Shown here: positions 7,031 through 14,849 of the stretch, in pieces
Numbering within the stretch: the first letter of the stretch is position 1
Layout of the letters: the number at the start of each line of letters is the position of its first letter
DNA from: CAYGZA01 sp964354135
GTDB lineage: Bacteria; Planctomycetota; Planctomycetia; Pirellulales; Thermoguttaceae
Reading direction: 5' to 3'
Length of the DNA: 21,041 nt
NCBI GenBank assembly: GCA_964354135.1
Contig: CAYGZA010000076.1
Location: 1 to 21,041, forward strand
Made by a program: the position numbers and the translations under genes
Notes under the pieces: model-generated
The model's database searches: none
Told to the model about the DNA's origin: nothing
Seen by the model: only the letters and a program-made list of their open reading frames with translations

Positions 7031-7149
7031 GGTTCTGGTCCTCCGGCCAATCGAGACGTCTGGAAGGTACTCCCTATTTTAGCAAGATCGATCGGCAGGG
7101 AACATCCCGAACGGGGTTGTTTGAACCACGCGGTGGCGGCATGTTCCTG

Positions 7150-8352
7150 CTAGTTCTGAGGGGGCAACTCGGCGATCCGCAGGCCGCGAAAGAAGAAATC
7201 CGTCGTCGGGTCGTGCCCCTGGAGGATGATCGTCCCGGCCTTGAGCCTCTGTCCCTGGCGGGGATTCTCGGCGGGGGGCCGCCGGTCGGTCCAGTCGCTT
7301 ACCTGGTAGCCGTTCACCCAGACGGCGATATGGGCCCCGTCGGCCACAATGGTCTTCGAAAACCACTCCCGGTCGTTGGCCACCACCTTGCGGGCATTCT
7401 GGCGGCGGAAGATCCCTCCGGTGCCGCAGTCCACCGGCTTCGTCCGGTCGTTGTCCTTGTAGCCGTTGTGAATCTGGCTCTCGTAGCCGTTCCAGACCTC
7501 GCCGGGGATCGAGCGGAAGAAAACCCCTGAGTTGAGCGACTTGCCGTTGACGAGCACCTCGAGCTGCAGCGTGAAGTCGGCATACTCTCGCTCGGTTTCG
7601 AGCTGGCCCTTCCCGTTTTCCAGGTGGAGCCGGCCTTCCGGGGTGACCGTCCACCGGCTCTTGTTTTCCGGGTGAATCCGCCAGCCGGAAAGGTCGCGGC
7701 CGTTGAACAGGCTGACCATGCCCAGGGGCTTGAGCTTCAGGTTGCGGAACTCGATCTTCCCCTCACGGAACTGGAGCCCGATGTGCCCGCGGCCTATCGG
7801 CTTCGGATCGCGGTATTCCAGGATCGGCTTGCCGTCCAGCTTGACGAGGAACCGGCCGCCGTCGGCCGTGATCTCGAACGTTCGCCAATTGCTGCTCTCT
7901 TGACTCTCAGCGCATCGCTTGCGCCGCACGAGGCTGCCGGTGGGGAAAGGACTGGTCGGGTCGGCGATGTTCACTTCATAACACTTGTCGGCGACCTCTT
8001 GCGGCTTAGGGTCAGGCGGAGTCCGCAAGAACACGCCGCTGTTGGCCCCTTTTGCCGCCCGGAAGTCCACGCGGAGGACGCAATTGCCGAATTGGGTCGT
8101 CGTGCAGAGCAGGCCCGGTTCTCCCGCGTCCGCCGTCAGCGTGCCATCGGCGACCTTCCAGTTCGCGCCGGTGGCCGCCTTCCAACCGAACGTCGTCTCT
8201 CCGTCGAACAGCAGGATCCACCCCTCGGCCAACTCCTCCGGCGTCAGGGCGTTGGGCGCCGCAGCCGCGAGCGAAACGCCGCCCAACATCGCAAACACCA
8301 AGCCCGCAAACAACCGTCCTCCCGGCGACAATCGCTGCTTCGGCCATGACAT
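7150..8352 (-). CDS. Secreted protein with two tandem DUF1080 (3-keto-disaccharide hydrolase/LamG-like) domains
   Basis: 400 residues. An N-terminal signal peptide (basic start, hydrophobic FAGLVFAMLGGVSLAAAA, cleavage near residue 32) directs export. Two beta-sandwich domains follow. Domain 1 is about 46-208 (GWILLFDGETTFGWK, NSGVFLRTP, YEVNIAD, GHIGLQF, EFRNLKLKPL). Domain 2 is about 212-397 (VSLFNGRDLSGWR, NSGVFFRSIPG, YESQIHNGY, GTGGI, IILQGHDP, FFFRGLRI). The two copies share the NSGVF and YE-QI/NI motifs, so this is an internal duplication. DUF1080 proteins are abundant in planctomycetes and act on or bind carbohydrate, and some members are 3-keto-glycoside hydrolases. It may share a transcript with the small protein 69 bp upstream. 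Confidence 0.88.
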   Translation of the reverse strand: MSWPKQRLSPGGRLFAGLVFAMLGGVSLAAAAPNALTPEELAEGWILLFDGETTFGWKAATGANWKVADGTLTADAGEPGLLCTTTQFGNCVLRVDFRAAKGANSGVFLRTPPDPKPQEVADKCYEVNIADPTSPFPTGSLVRRKRCAESQESSNWRTFEITADGGRFLVKLDGKPILEYRDPKPIGRGHIGLQFREGKIEFRNLKLKPLGMVSLFNGRDLSGWRIHPENKSRWTVTPEGRLHLENGKGQLETEREYADFTLQLEVLVNGKSLNSGVFFRSIPGEVWNGYESQIHNGYKDNDRTKPVDCGTGGIFRRQNARKVVANDREWFSKTIVADGAHIAVWVNGYQVSDWTDRRPPAENPRQGQRLKAGTIILQGHDPTTDFFFRGLRIAELPPQN

Positions 8353-8421
8353 GATGAACTCTCCAACGGACAGGATTCCCGTGGGCAGTCGCCCCGACCG
8401 GCCTTCAGGGTAGCTGCTGAA

Positions 8422-8769
8422 CTACTCTCCGGCCAGGTGCGAGATTTCCAGAAATACCTCCCCGTGTGGCGATGTCGCCGCCGTCTCGCCGGGGGAAGGC
8501 GTTGTCTCCAGCGTGATTACCAACTCGTTGCGGGTCTCGAGCCGTTCGGTCACGTCGAAGCGGCACAAGTCCGCCCCGCCACTCAACCGGCCCAACTGCT
8601 GGCCGTTCAGGGCCACCGAGCCGGCCGCCTGGAACGCCTCCAAGACCATCCACACCCTCGTTTGGGGGTTCAAGCCGGTCGGCCGACCGAACCGGCGGCA
8701 GAAGCAATGCCCCTCGGCCCGACGTTCGCTTTTCCACGGCTTGCGCAGCCGGATCCGATGCGACTTCAT
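8422..8769 (-). CDS. Small protein resembling a glycoside hydrolase family 2 sugar-binding (jelly-roll) domain
   Basis: 115 residues if started at ATG 8767-8769. The pattern RFGRPTGL ... RVWMVLEAF ... GSVALNGQQLGRL ... FDVTERLETRNELVITLE ... GEVFLEI looks like the galactose-binding-like beta-sandwich at the N-terminus of GH2 enzymes, but without a catalytic domain or a signal peptide. The frame remains open to 8886, but that extension is Pro/Gly/Arg-rich and crosses a palindrome, so the shorter form is preferred. No strong ribosome site is seen for it. The gene lies upstream of the secreted DUF1080 gene on the same strand, which would suit a carbohydrate theme. The domain call is tentative and no function is known to me. 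Confidence 0.55.
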   Translation of the reverse strand: MKSHRIRLRKPWKSERRAEGHCFCRRFGRPTGLNPQTRVWMVLEAFQAAGSVALNGQQLGRLSGGADLCRFDVTERLETRNELVITLETTPSPGETAATSPHGEVFLEISHLAGE

Positions 8770-8788
8770 CTGAACCCTGGACCCCGGA

Positions 8789-8802
8789 TTCGGAGCTCCG
8801 AA
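8789..8802. repeat. 14-bp perfect palindrome upstream of the small gene
   Basis: TTCGGAGCTCCGAA is its own reverse complement and lies 20-33 bases before the chosen start at 8769. It could be an operator or only a repeat relic. I see no other gene in 8770-9098 apart from the lexA promoter region. Confidence 0.35.
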
Positions 8803-9005
8803 CCCTTGCCGGCGCGGCAGTGGGTGCATGGGCCGATCGCCGGGCGGGCCCGGTTCACCAGGCACCCCCGCGCGTAACGGACCCATTCTAGATCACCTGA
8901 ACGGGTGGGTCTAGCCGTCGTTTCCAGCCCTATTCCCGAGGTCTTGACTCCCGAGGCTGCCCCGTCGATCCTTGGTCCCTCTAGCCAATCTCTGCTCTCG
9001 ATCCA

Positions 9006-9035
9006 TTGACTATGTACACCCGTATATTGTAGGAT
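9006..9035 (+). promoter_or_regulatory. Putative lexA promoter with overlapping dyad
   Basis: TTGACT (9006-9011) is separated by 18 bp from TAGGAT (9030-9035), a fair sigma70-type pair 63 bp before the lexA start. Between them is TACA-N9-TGTA (9015-9031), which begins with the TGTACA palindrome (9013-9018). LexA genes are usually autoregulated, so this dyad is a candidate operator. It matches neither the E. coli CTGT-N8-ACAG box nor the Gram-positive GAAC-N4-GTTC box. Confidence 0.35.
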
Positions 9036-9098
9036 GGTATGATTGTGCGGAAGGCGGCTCTTAACCACGAACACACTTGACGCGAAGGGGGATGCCCT

Positions 9099-9710
9099 AT
9101 GGAGCCTTGGGATCAATTGACGGAACGGCAGCGGGCGGTTTACGAGTTTATCCGGGACAAGATGCGGCACCGGGGCTACGGCCCGACGGTCCGCGAGATC
9201 GGCCGGCAATTCGGCATCAACTCGCCCAACGGCGTGATGTGCCACCTGAAGGCCCTGGAGCGCAAGGGCCTGATCACCCGGGAGCGAAACATGTCGCGGG
9301 CGATCCAGTTGGCCGCCGAGCCGATCCACGGCCGCAGTCTGCCGCTGGCCGGCCGGATCGCCGCCGGCGTCCTCCACGAAGCCATCGAGCAGGACGAGAT
9401 CGTCGACTTCGGCGCCCTGTTCGACAGCGACAAGCGGAACCTGATGGCCCTTGAGGTCCAGGGAGACTCGATGATCGAGGACCAAATTGCCGACGGCGAC
9501 TACGTGATCGTCGAGAGGCGGCCCACCGCCCGCAAGGGCCAGATCGTCGTCGCCCTGACCGAGGAAAACGAAGCCACGCTGAAGCGCTGGTTCCCGGAGA
9601 AGAACCGCATCCGCCTCGAGCCGGCCAACTCCACGATGAAACCGATCTTCGTGAAGAACGCCAGGGTGTTGGGGGTCGTTGTGGGCGTCGTCCGCAAGAT
9701 TCCGAAGTAA
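9099..9710 (+). CDS. lexA: LexA repressor / autopeptidase
   Basis: 203 residues, normal LexA length. The winged helix-turn-helix is at about 1-65 (LTERQRAVYEFI ... GYGPTVREIGRQFGINSPNGVMCHLKALERKGLI). The S24 peptidase domain is at about 80-203. The self-cleavage bond is Ala84-Gly85 (LPLAGRIAAG). The nucleophile is Ser124 (GDSMIED) and the general base is Lys162 (EATLKRW). All parts for RecA-stimulated autocleavage are therefore present. It should repress SOS genes and itself. The recognition helix (NSPNGVMCHL) differs from the E. coli form, so its operator may differ too. The start ATG is preceded by GGGGG about 9 bases upstream. It converges on the SWIM/SNF2 pair. Confidence 0.96.
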   Translation: MEPWDQLTERQRAVYEFIRDKMRHRGYGPTVREIGRQFGINSPNGVMCHLKALERKGLITRERNMSRAIQLAAEPIHGRSLPLAGRIAAGVLHEAIEQDEIVDFGALFDSDKRNLMALEVQGDSMIEDQIADGDYVIVERRPTARKGQIVVALTEENEATLKRWFPEKNRIRLEPANSTMKPIFVKNARVLGVVVGVVRKIPK

Positions 9711-9742
9711 CGGCGTGCAGAGCCGACCGTCGATTCGGCGCC

Positions 9743-9763
9743 CCCGCCCATCCGTCGGGCGGG
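9743..9763. terminator. Possible bidirectional terminator hairpin between lexA and the SWIM gene
   Basis: CCCGCCC (9743-9749) and GGGCGGG (9757-9763) can form a 7-bp GC stem with a 7-base loop in the 96-bp gap between two converging genes. There is no T-run after it on either strand, so termination is inferred from position. Confidence 0.35.
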
Positions 9764-9806
9764 AACGCTACGTCGGGATCAACGTGGAGCCCGGCCGGCC
9801 CCATGA

Positions 9807-10697
9807 TTATCGCTTTTTCTTGGAGACCTTCTCTCTCGTCGGCCGCGTGGATTTGCTCTTGACCGTAGAGGCGATTCTCCCGCGCGTCTTGCCGATCGTC
9901 CTCTTGGCAGACCGGCCGCTCGGAGCGGATTCCCTCGCCGTTTTCCCATTGGAGGCACCGTTCGCGGAGGTTGCGTCGTCGCTGCCGTCGAGATCGATTC
10001 CGAAAACCTCCCCGATGGCGGCGGCCGCCAGCCGCTTGGATTTCCCACGGGACGTTGCCGCCAGGACGGCCTTCTCGGCGTCGGCCGCAATCAGCTCCTC
10101 GTGGTGTACGCCGCGCAAGGCGAACAGGAGCTCGGGCTTCTCATCGAGCCGTGCCCCCACGCCGTAGAGGACCGCCGCGACGTGCTTGCACATCACGGCC
10201 CAGTCCGGGCAACTGCACCGGAAGGACATCTCCCCCGGCAACGGGAACAAACCGTCCTTCCGGTCGGTCACGACTTCCATGACGTGGCCCGAAAGCCGGC
10301 CTTGGAGCAGCTCCAGGAGCGAGCCGATCTGTCCGCTGCACCGCCCTTTGATCGCCTTCCACTTTTTGGTCGGCAGCGTCTTGATGCTCACGTTGACCGT
10401 GTAGAGCTCCGATCCCGAGACCTTGGCCTCGATCCGGGCCTTGGAGACGGCCAGATGGCAGACGGATCCGTTGCGGACGTAGGTCCGGCCGCGAGGCAGG
10501 CGGTTCTCGAAGTCGCTGAACGCCTCCAGGTGATTGCACCAGGCCTCTCCCCAGAAGGTCTTGGCGATCTTGCGACCGTCGATCCGGACGGGCTGCACGG
10601 CAACGCCTTTCTTTCGCAGGGCCTCCATCTTCCGCATTGCCCGACGACGCCGTTCGGCGACGGGGACATAGGGGGCCCAACCGTAGTACCATGCCAT
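9807..10697 (-). CDS. SWIM zinc-finger protein (partner of SNF2 helicase)
   Basis: 296 residues from ATG 10695-10697, chosen because AGGAGG lies at an ideal distance upstream and the family-like sequence starts at MAWYYGWAPYVPVAERR. An open frame continues 16 codons further up but has no support. The SWIM motif CxCx6CxH is Cys161, Cys163, Cys170 and His172 (RCSCPDWAVMCKHVAAVLYGVG). The upstream part (KTFWGEAWCNHLEAF ... LPRGRTYVRNG) is the conserved block of bacterial SWIM proteins. The last 70 or so residues are Ser/Lys/Arg-rich low complexity (ending KKKR) and may touch nucleic acid. It sits 44 bp downstream of the SNF2 gene, as in the ywqA-ywqB pair of Bacillus subtilis, so a joint role in DNA transactions is likely but undefined. 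Confidence 0.88.
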   Translation of the reverse strand: MAWYYGWAPYVPVAERRRRAMRKMEALRKKGVAVQPVRIDGRKIAKTFWGEAWCNHLEAFSDFENRLPRGRTYVRNGSVCHLAVSKARIEAKVSGSELYTVNVSIKTLPTKKWKAIKGRCSGQIGSLLELLQGRLSGHVMEVVTDRKDGLFPLPGEMSFRCSCPDWAVMCKHVAAVLYGVGARLDEKPELLFALRGVHHEELIAADAEKAVLAATSRGKSKRLAAAAIGEVFGIDLDGSDDATSANGASNGKTARESAPSGRSAKRTIGKTRGRIASTVKSKSTRPTREKVSKKKR

Positions 10698-10741
10698 GGC
10701 GATGTTCCTCCTGATAGGTGGTCTTGGCGCGAATCGGTTTG

Positions 10742-13468
10742 TCACATCGAATCCCCCGACGTGGCGGCCGCCACGTCGAGCGACACGAAGCGGATCAGCT
10801 CCGCATCGGTCATTTCCGTGAGCATTCTTTCGGCGCCGCCTTCGAGCAGGTCGGACGCCAATTGCGTCTTCTCCTCGATCAGGGCGTCGATCTTCTCTTC
10901 AACTGTGCCGCGGCACACAAACTTGTGGACCAGGACGTTGCGCCGCTGGCCGATGCGGAACGCCCGGTCCGTGGCCTGGTTTTCGACGGCCGGGTTCCAC
11001 CAGCGGTCGAAGTGGATCACGTGGGAGGCGGCCGTCAGGTTCAGGCCCGTGCCGCCCGCCTTGAGCGACAGGACGAAGAACGGCGGGCCGTCGTCCCGCT
11101 GGAACTGATCGACCAGCCCCTTGCGCCGGCCCACCGCCGTGTCTCCGTGGAGCACCAGGCCGGGACGGCCGAAAACCGGCGTCAAGAAGCCCGCCAGCGG
11201 CTCGGTCATCTCGCGAAACTGGGTGAACACCAGCGCTTTCTCCTGGCGCGAGGCGATCTCCTCGCAGATCTCGGCCAGCCGCGAGAACTTGCCGCTTTCC
11301 TCGGGCGAGAAGCGACCGTCGCCCAGAAGCTGGCTGGGGTGGTTGCAGAGCTGTTTGAGCCGCATCAGGTAGGCAAGCACCATGCCGCGCCGCTTGATCC
11401 CCTCCGTCCCTTCGAGAGAATCCGCCAGTTCTCGAACCAGCTTGGCATACAGGGCGGCCTGTCGCTTGCTCAGCCCGCAATAGGCCCGGACTTCCATCTT
11501 GTCGGGCAAGTCGTCGATGATCCGCCGGTCCGTCTTCAGGCGCCGCAGGATGTACGGTTGCACCAGGTTCCGCAGCGGCGCGTAGCGGTTCTGCGCGCGG
11601 CCCTCCAGCGCCTTGGCAAACTCCTTGAACTTGGCGGGCGTCCCCAGCAGGCCCGGGCAAAGGAAATCGAACAGCGACCACAGGTCCGAGAGCCGGTTCT
11701 CCACGGGAGTGCCGGTCAAGGCGATCCGCGCATCGGCCCGGAGCCGCTTGACGGTCTTGGTCTGGCGGGCTTCCGGATTCTTGATGGCCTGGGCTTCGTC
11801 GAGCACGACCAGCCTCCAGGGGACGTCCAGCAGCCATTCTTGCCGTAGAAGCATGCCGTAGGTGGTCGCGACCACGTCGACGCCGCGGAACGATTCCCCG
11901 AGGCGGTCCGCCGTCCGCGCGATCTCGTCCTTGGGCATCTCCGAGGGGTGCATGAACTTCGCCCGAAGCGCGGGGGCGAACCGCGCCATCTCCGCTTTCC
12001 AGTTGGCCAAGAGCGACGCCGGCAGGACCAGGAGCGAGGGTTTCGCGGCCCCATCGTTCTTAAGCGCCGACAAAAGCCCCAGCACTTGGATCGTCTTGCC
12101 GAGCCCCATGTCGTCGGCCAGGCAGGCGCCCAGTCCCAGACCCGACAGAAACCACAGCCAGTCCACCCCCGTCTCCTGGTACTTGCGCAAGGTCCCGTTC
12201 AGGGCGATGCCGGACTTGACCCGCTGGAGGTTCTCCGGGTTTCGCATCTTGGCCAATAGGTCGCCGAGCCACGCGCCGGCGTGGACGAAGGACCACTCTG
12301 CCTCCTCGCGGCCGCTGGCCTCGTCTGCGCTCAGGTCCGCCGGGGCGCCTGCCAGTAGCCGCATCCCTTCGACGAACGAGAGCCCGCCATGCCACTGCTC
12401 TTCGACGTGCTGCCAGTGGTCGAGCGCCTCCTGGAGCTTGTCGCGGTCGACTTCGACCCACTGCCCGCGCAACAGCACAAGCCCGTCTTCCGAGGCCAAG
12501 AGATCGCGCCATTCGGCCTCGGTGAGTTCCTGGTCGCCCAGCGCCCGCTGCAACTGGAAATCGAGCATCCCGCCGGCGTGGAGCTTCCCGCGCTGCTGCC
12601 GGCCGATCGTGATGCCCACGCGGGGCCGGGGCCGTTTTTTCCACCAGTCCGGCAGGCGGACCAGGATCCCGCTCTCCTCCAGCAACGGCACTTCCTTGAG
12701 GAACCGATAGGCCTGGCGCGGCGTCCAGACGAGCGGCTGGTAAATGTCCCCCGAGTCGATCAGCTCCTTCACCAGGGCGCTTTTCTCGGAAGCCTGGTGT
12801 ACCGGCGAGAGCAGCCGCACCAGCGCCTTCTTGTTGCGCGCGCCGGCCGATTCCCGCAGGGCGAGGCTCAGCGGCTGATACCTGACCCGCGCGCCGGCCG
12901 CCATGCCCGGGGCGTACGTCGCCAGGAACGCAAAGGGATAGTCCTCATCGCGCCGGTTCTCGGCCAGGTGAAAGCAGACCCGCCCGACCTGATGCCAGAG
13001 CGGGGCCCGCCGCTTCAAAAAGTCCGGCAGCCCGTCGTCGCAGGCCGCAACCTCGCCCCGCACCCACTGATCCAGGTCGTTCCAGACCCCAGCCAGGGTC
13101 TCCGCACTGAGGTACTCCGCGCCCTGCATCGGCGGGGCGCCCAGGAGCACCGCGGCGAGATCCGCCGGATCGGGCGCCGGGATTGCCTCGAGTTCCCGGC
13201 CGGCGCCTTCCGGGGTGTGGCAGAGTTCCGTCAGGTATCGGCCGGCGAAATCCCGCCAATAGGCCAGCGACGGCACCAGCGGCCCCTCGAACCGCTCCGT
13301 CGCCAGCAGGAAAAGCCCTTCCCCCTGAGCGGCGGAAAACGCCCTGGCCACTTTGCCCAGCCGGGCATCCGGCACGGATTCCGGGAGAGTCCCCGCGGAA
13401 CCGGCCGGCGATTCCTGCTCGCAAGTCACCGCGATTCGACCGCGGGGAGTAAAGGCCAGCTCCATCAT
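10742..13468 (-). CDS. SNF2-family DNA helicase/translocase
   Basis: 908 residues. The N-terminal half (about 1-400) is the region associated with bacterial SNF2 proteins and includes a DUF3670-like block around 262-350 (LPDWWKKRPRPRVGI ... LTEAEWRDLLASEDGLVLLRGQWVEVD). The ATPase core follows: LRKYQETGVDWLWFL (Q-like region, about 427), Walker A DDMGLGKT (452-459), Walker B DEAQ (557-560), motif III ALTGTP (583-588), HGDTAVGRRK, and motif VI QATDRAFRIGQ near 845. Two start codons stand side by side (13466-13468 and 13463-13465). GGGGCT precedes them. The enzyme should translocate on double-stranded DNA. The downstream gene encodes its SWIM partner. All motifs are intact. Confidence 0.94.
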   Translation of the reverse strand: MMELAFTPRGRIAVTCEQESPAGSAGTLPESVPDARLGKVARAFSAAQGEGLFLLATERFEGPLVPSLAYWRDFAGRYLTELCHTPEGAGRELEAIPAPDPADLAAVLLGAPPMQGAEYLSAETLAGVWNDLDQWVRGEVAACDDGLPDFLKRRAPLWHQVGRVCFHLAENRRDEDYPFAFLATYAPGMAAGARVRYQPLSLALRESAGARNKKALVRLLSPVHQASEKSALVKELIDSGDIYQPLVWTPRQAYRFLKEVPLLEESGILVRLPDWWKKRPRPRVGITIGRQQRGKLHAGGMLDFQLQRALGDQELTEAEWRDLLASEDGLVLLRGQWVEVDRDKLQEALDHWQHVEEQWHGGLSFVEGMRLLAGAPADLSADEASGREEAEWSFVHAGAWLGDLLAKMRNPENLQRVKSGIALNGTLRKYQETGVDWLWFLSGLGLGACLADDMGLGKTIQVLGLLSALKNDGAAKPSLLVLPASLLANWKAEMARFAPALRAKFMHPSEMPKDEIARTADRLGESFRGVDVVATTYGMLLRQEWLLDVPWRLVVLDEAQAIKNPEARQTKTVKRLRADARIALTGTPVENRLSDLWSLFDFLCPGLLGTPAKFKEFAKALEGRAQNRYAPLRNLVQPYILRRLKTDRRIIDDLPDKMEVRAYCGLSKRQAALYAKLVRELADSLEGTEGIKRRGMVLAYLMRLKQLCNHPSQLLGDGRFSPEESGKFSRLAEICEEIASRQEKALVFTQFREMTEPLAGFLTPVFGRPGLVLHGDTAVGRRKGLVDQFQRDDGPPFFVLSLKAGGTGLNLTAASHVIHFDRWWNPAVENQATDRAFRIGQRRNVLVHKFVCRGTVEEKIDALIEEKTQLASDLLEGGAERMLTEMTDAELIRFVSLDVAAATSGDSM

Positions 13469-13531
13469 AGCCCCATCCGCGTGGGCCTCGCACGGGCGAC
13501 ATCAGAACTGTACGCAGCACCGACGCCAGGG

Positions 13532-13560
13532 ATTGTGACCCTCCGAGAGAATCCGTCCAA
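13532..13560 (-). promoter_or_regulatory. Putative promoter for the SNF2-SWIM operon
   Basis: On the minus strand TTGGAC (13555-13560) and CACAAT (13532-13537) are 17 bp apart, about 64 bp before the SNF2 start. Match to consensus is 4 of 6 in each box. Confidence 0.3.
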
Positions 13561-13816
13561 TCCTCAACTGGTGCCTTGCTGAAGTCAGTACCCCTTGCCG
13601 ACCTTGCGGCATCCTCCGAGCCGTCTATTCAATCCGATTTCTGGCTGCGTGCCAACCCCGGCATGGGAAATCGACTCGGGGCAGGACAACCGGGATACTG
13701 GGGCGCCTCGGCAGTTGGCTCATCGTGTTTCAGGAGAGCGACCGGCGAAATGGCTGAGTTGCCGAGGAAGACGGTAGGGCAGCAGCCCCCACGACCTTTG
13801 CTGGCGAGGTAAAGTT
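13561..13816. other. Intergenic stretch without a recognisable gene
   Basis: The only open frames here are short and unlike any family I know. I see no RNA gene, repeat or clear promoter. GAGG before the ATG at 13817 is the ribosome site of the sulfatase remnant. Confidence 0.4.
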
Positions 13817-14110
13817 ATGCGCACCCGGTCCTCTGCGGCGCGCGATGTTCTGCCGCGCAGTCCCGTACGTCCGTTGCTGCACACGGCGAACGCCCTATCG
13901 CTCTTGTGCGGGGCGGCTTGCCTCACCATTGGGCTGAGTGGAACCGCGGCCTTGGCGGAGACCGCCCGCGGCCCCAACGTCATCTTCATCCTCGCCGACG
14001 ACCTCGGCTACTCTGCCCGCACGGAATCCGGCCCGTGGCCCATGGGCCCCGGCAAGAAGGAGCCCGGCGGCCGCAAGAAGCTCGCCGCCGAGATCGAGAA
14101 ACCCCGTTGA
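13817..14110 (+). pseudogene. Truncated sulfatase (signal peptide and first motif only)
   Basis: A 97-residue frame begins with a signal peptide (basic N-region, hydrophobic LSLLCGAACLTIGLSGTAALA). It then reads GPNVIFILADDLGYSA, the opening strand of type I sulfatases, in which the Asp pair binds calcium. Sulfatases are 450-600 residues and need a CxPSR formylglycine motif about 40 residues later. Here the family match stops straight after LGY and is followed by a Gly/Lys-rich tail (GPGKKEPGGRKK) and a stop. No other sulfatase sequence is found downstream. The gene is therefore a remnant, lost by deletion or replaced by the toxin-antitoxin locus that begins 13 bp later. It may still be translated and exported as a short peptide. 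Confidence 0.75.
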
Positions 14111-14123
14111 GCATCGGGGCGAT

Positions 14124-14450
14124 CTACGGCCGCAGAGCCAATTGGATCGTGATCGCCTCTTCGACTTTCCTCATGTCCGGGTCCGACAACCGGCCCATCC
14201 GGTTCAGCAGCCTGGTCTTGTTCACGGTCGTCAACTGGTCGGCCATGGCCTTGTTCTTCTTGCCTTTCAGGACCACGTAGGCTTCGCTGGGGTAGAGGCG
14301 ATCCACGCTGCTCGTGAGCGGGACCACCTGCACTCGGTTGAGGTGCTTATTGGCGGCGTCATTGCTGACGATGACCGCTGGGCGCTCCTTACGGATCTCA
14401 CCGCCCGCGGTGGGGCCAAAATTGATCCACCACACTTCACCTCGCTTCAT
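14124..14450 (-). CDS. mazF: MazF/PemK-family endoribonuclease toxin
   Basis: 108 residues, the usual size. Conserved parts: RGEVWWINFGP (start), RPAVIVSND, VQVVPLTSS (strand with the conserved Thr-Ser), KAMADQLTTVNKTRL, and MRKVEEAITIQLAL at the end. MazF toxins cut RNA at short sites and halt translation. The start ATG at 14448-14450 lies inside the antitoxin reading frame (14-bp overlap), the typical antitoxin-first arrangement that couples the two. The stop lies 13 bp from the end of the truncated sulfatase on the other strand. Confidence 0.92.
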   Translation of the reverse strand: MKRGEVWWINFGPTAGGEIRKERPAVIVSNDAANKHLNRVQVVPLTSSVDRLYPSEAYVVLKGKKNKAMADQLTTVNKTRLLNRMGRLSDPDMRKVEEAITIQLALRP

Positions 14451-14667
14451 CGGCGACGTCTCCGAGGGTGGCTTCAGCCCACTGGAGCGCCTCTGCTTCC
14501 CGGGCTTCGTCTTCGGCCATCTGGCGGTAGGCCGCCTCCAGGTTCCTGCCCGTCACGTGCGGACGGACCAGGGACTCGATGAAACGGCTGATTCGCCGCC
14601 GTCCCACCACGTTGTGCAACCCCTCGTAAACCCTCTCGTCGAGCGTGATTGTGAGCTTCTTTTGCAC
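14437..14667 (-). CDS. mazE: Ribbon-helix-helix antitoxin (MazE-type)
   Basis: 76 residues with a GTG start (14665-14667) and GGAGG 5 bases upstream. The N-terminus KLTITLDERVYEGLHNVV ... RISRFIESLVRPHV is a ribbon-helix-helix DNA-binding fold: a beta strand followed by two helices. The C-terminal acidic tail (AEDEAREAEALQWAEATLGD) is the part expected to wrap around and block MazF. It probably represses its own promoter at 14684-14730 together with the toxin. The symbol is used in the functional sense. This fold differs from the AbrB-like MazE of E. coli. Confidence 0.85.
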   Translation of the reverse strand: MQKKLTITLDERVYEGLHNVVGRRRISRFIESLVRPHVTGRNLEAAYRQMAEDEAREAEALQWAEATLGDVADEAR

Positions 14668-14683
14668 GGGACCCTCCAGCGGC

Positions 14684-14730
14684 TATACGTATTGCTACAC
14701 GTATTATACCCGATGGAGCGCGCGCGGCAA
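14684..14730 (-). promoter_or_regulatory. Toxin-antitoxin promoter with repeated ACGTATT operator candidate
   Basis: On the minus strand TATAAT (14703-14708) is a perfect -10, with TTGCCG (14725-14730) as -35 at 16 bp. The plus-strand word ACGTATT occurs at 14687-14693 and again at 14699-14705, 12 bp apart, and the second copy overlaps the -10. The first copy lies in the palindrome ATACGTAT (14685-14692). About one helical turn of spacing suits two ribbon-helix-helix dimers side by side. Confidence 0.6.
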
Positions 14731-14820
14731 CCCGAGCGCCACCCCGCTGGAGTCGGGTTCACCGAGAGACCGCGCCGGGAAGCTCTTGCCGCCGCACATA
14801 ACATGAGCATGAGAAACGAC

Positions 14821-14849
14821 TTGTGAACCGCGCGGCAAAGTGCTATGGT
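14821..14849 (+). promoter_or_regulatory. Putative corA promoter followed by a leader of about 150 bases
   Basis: TTGTGA (14821-14826) and TATGGT (14844-14849) are spaced by 17 bp. Transcription from here would give a leader of about 145-150 bases before the ATG at 15004. I recognise no riboswitch, open frame or terminator in the leader (14856-15003). Confidence 0.35.

Noticed and set aside
13576..13812. A 78-codon open frame upstream of the sulfatase remnant
   Set aside because: No family features, no ribosome site, and composition like non-coding DNA of this genome.
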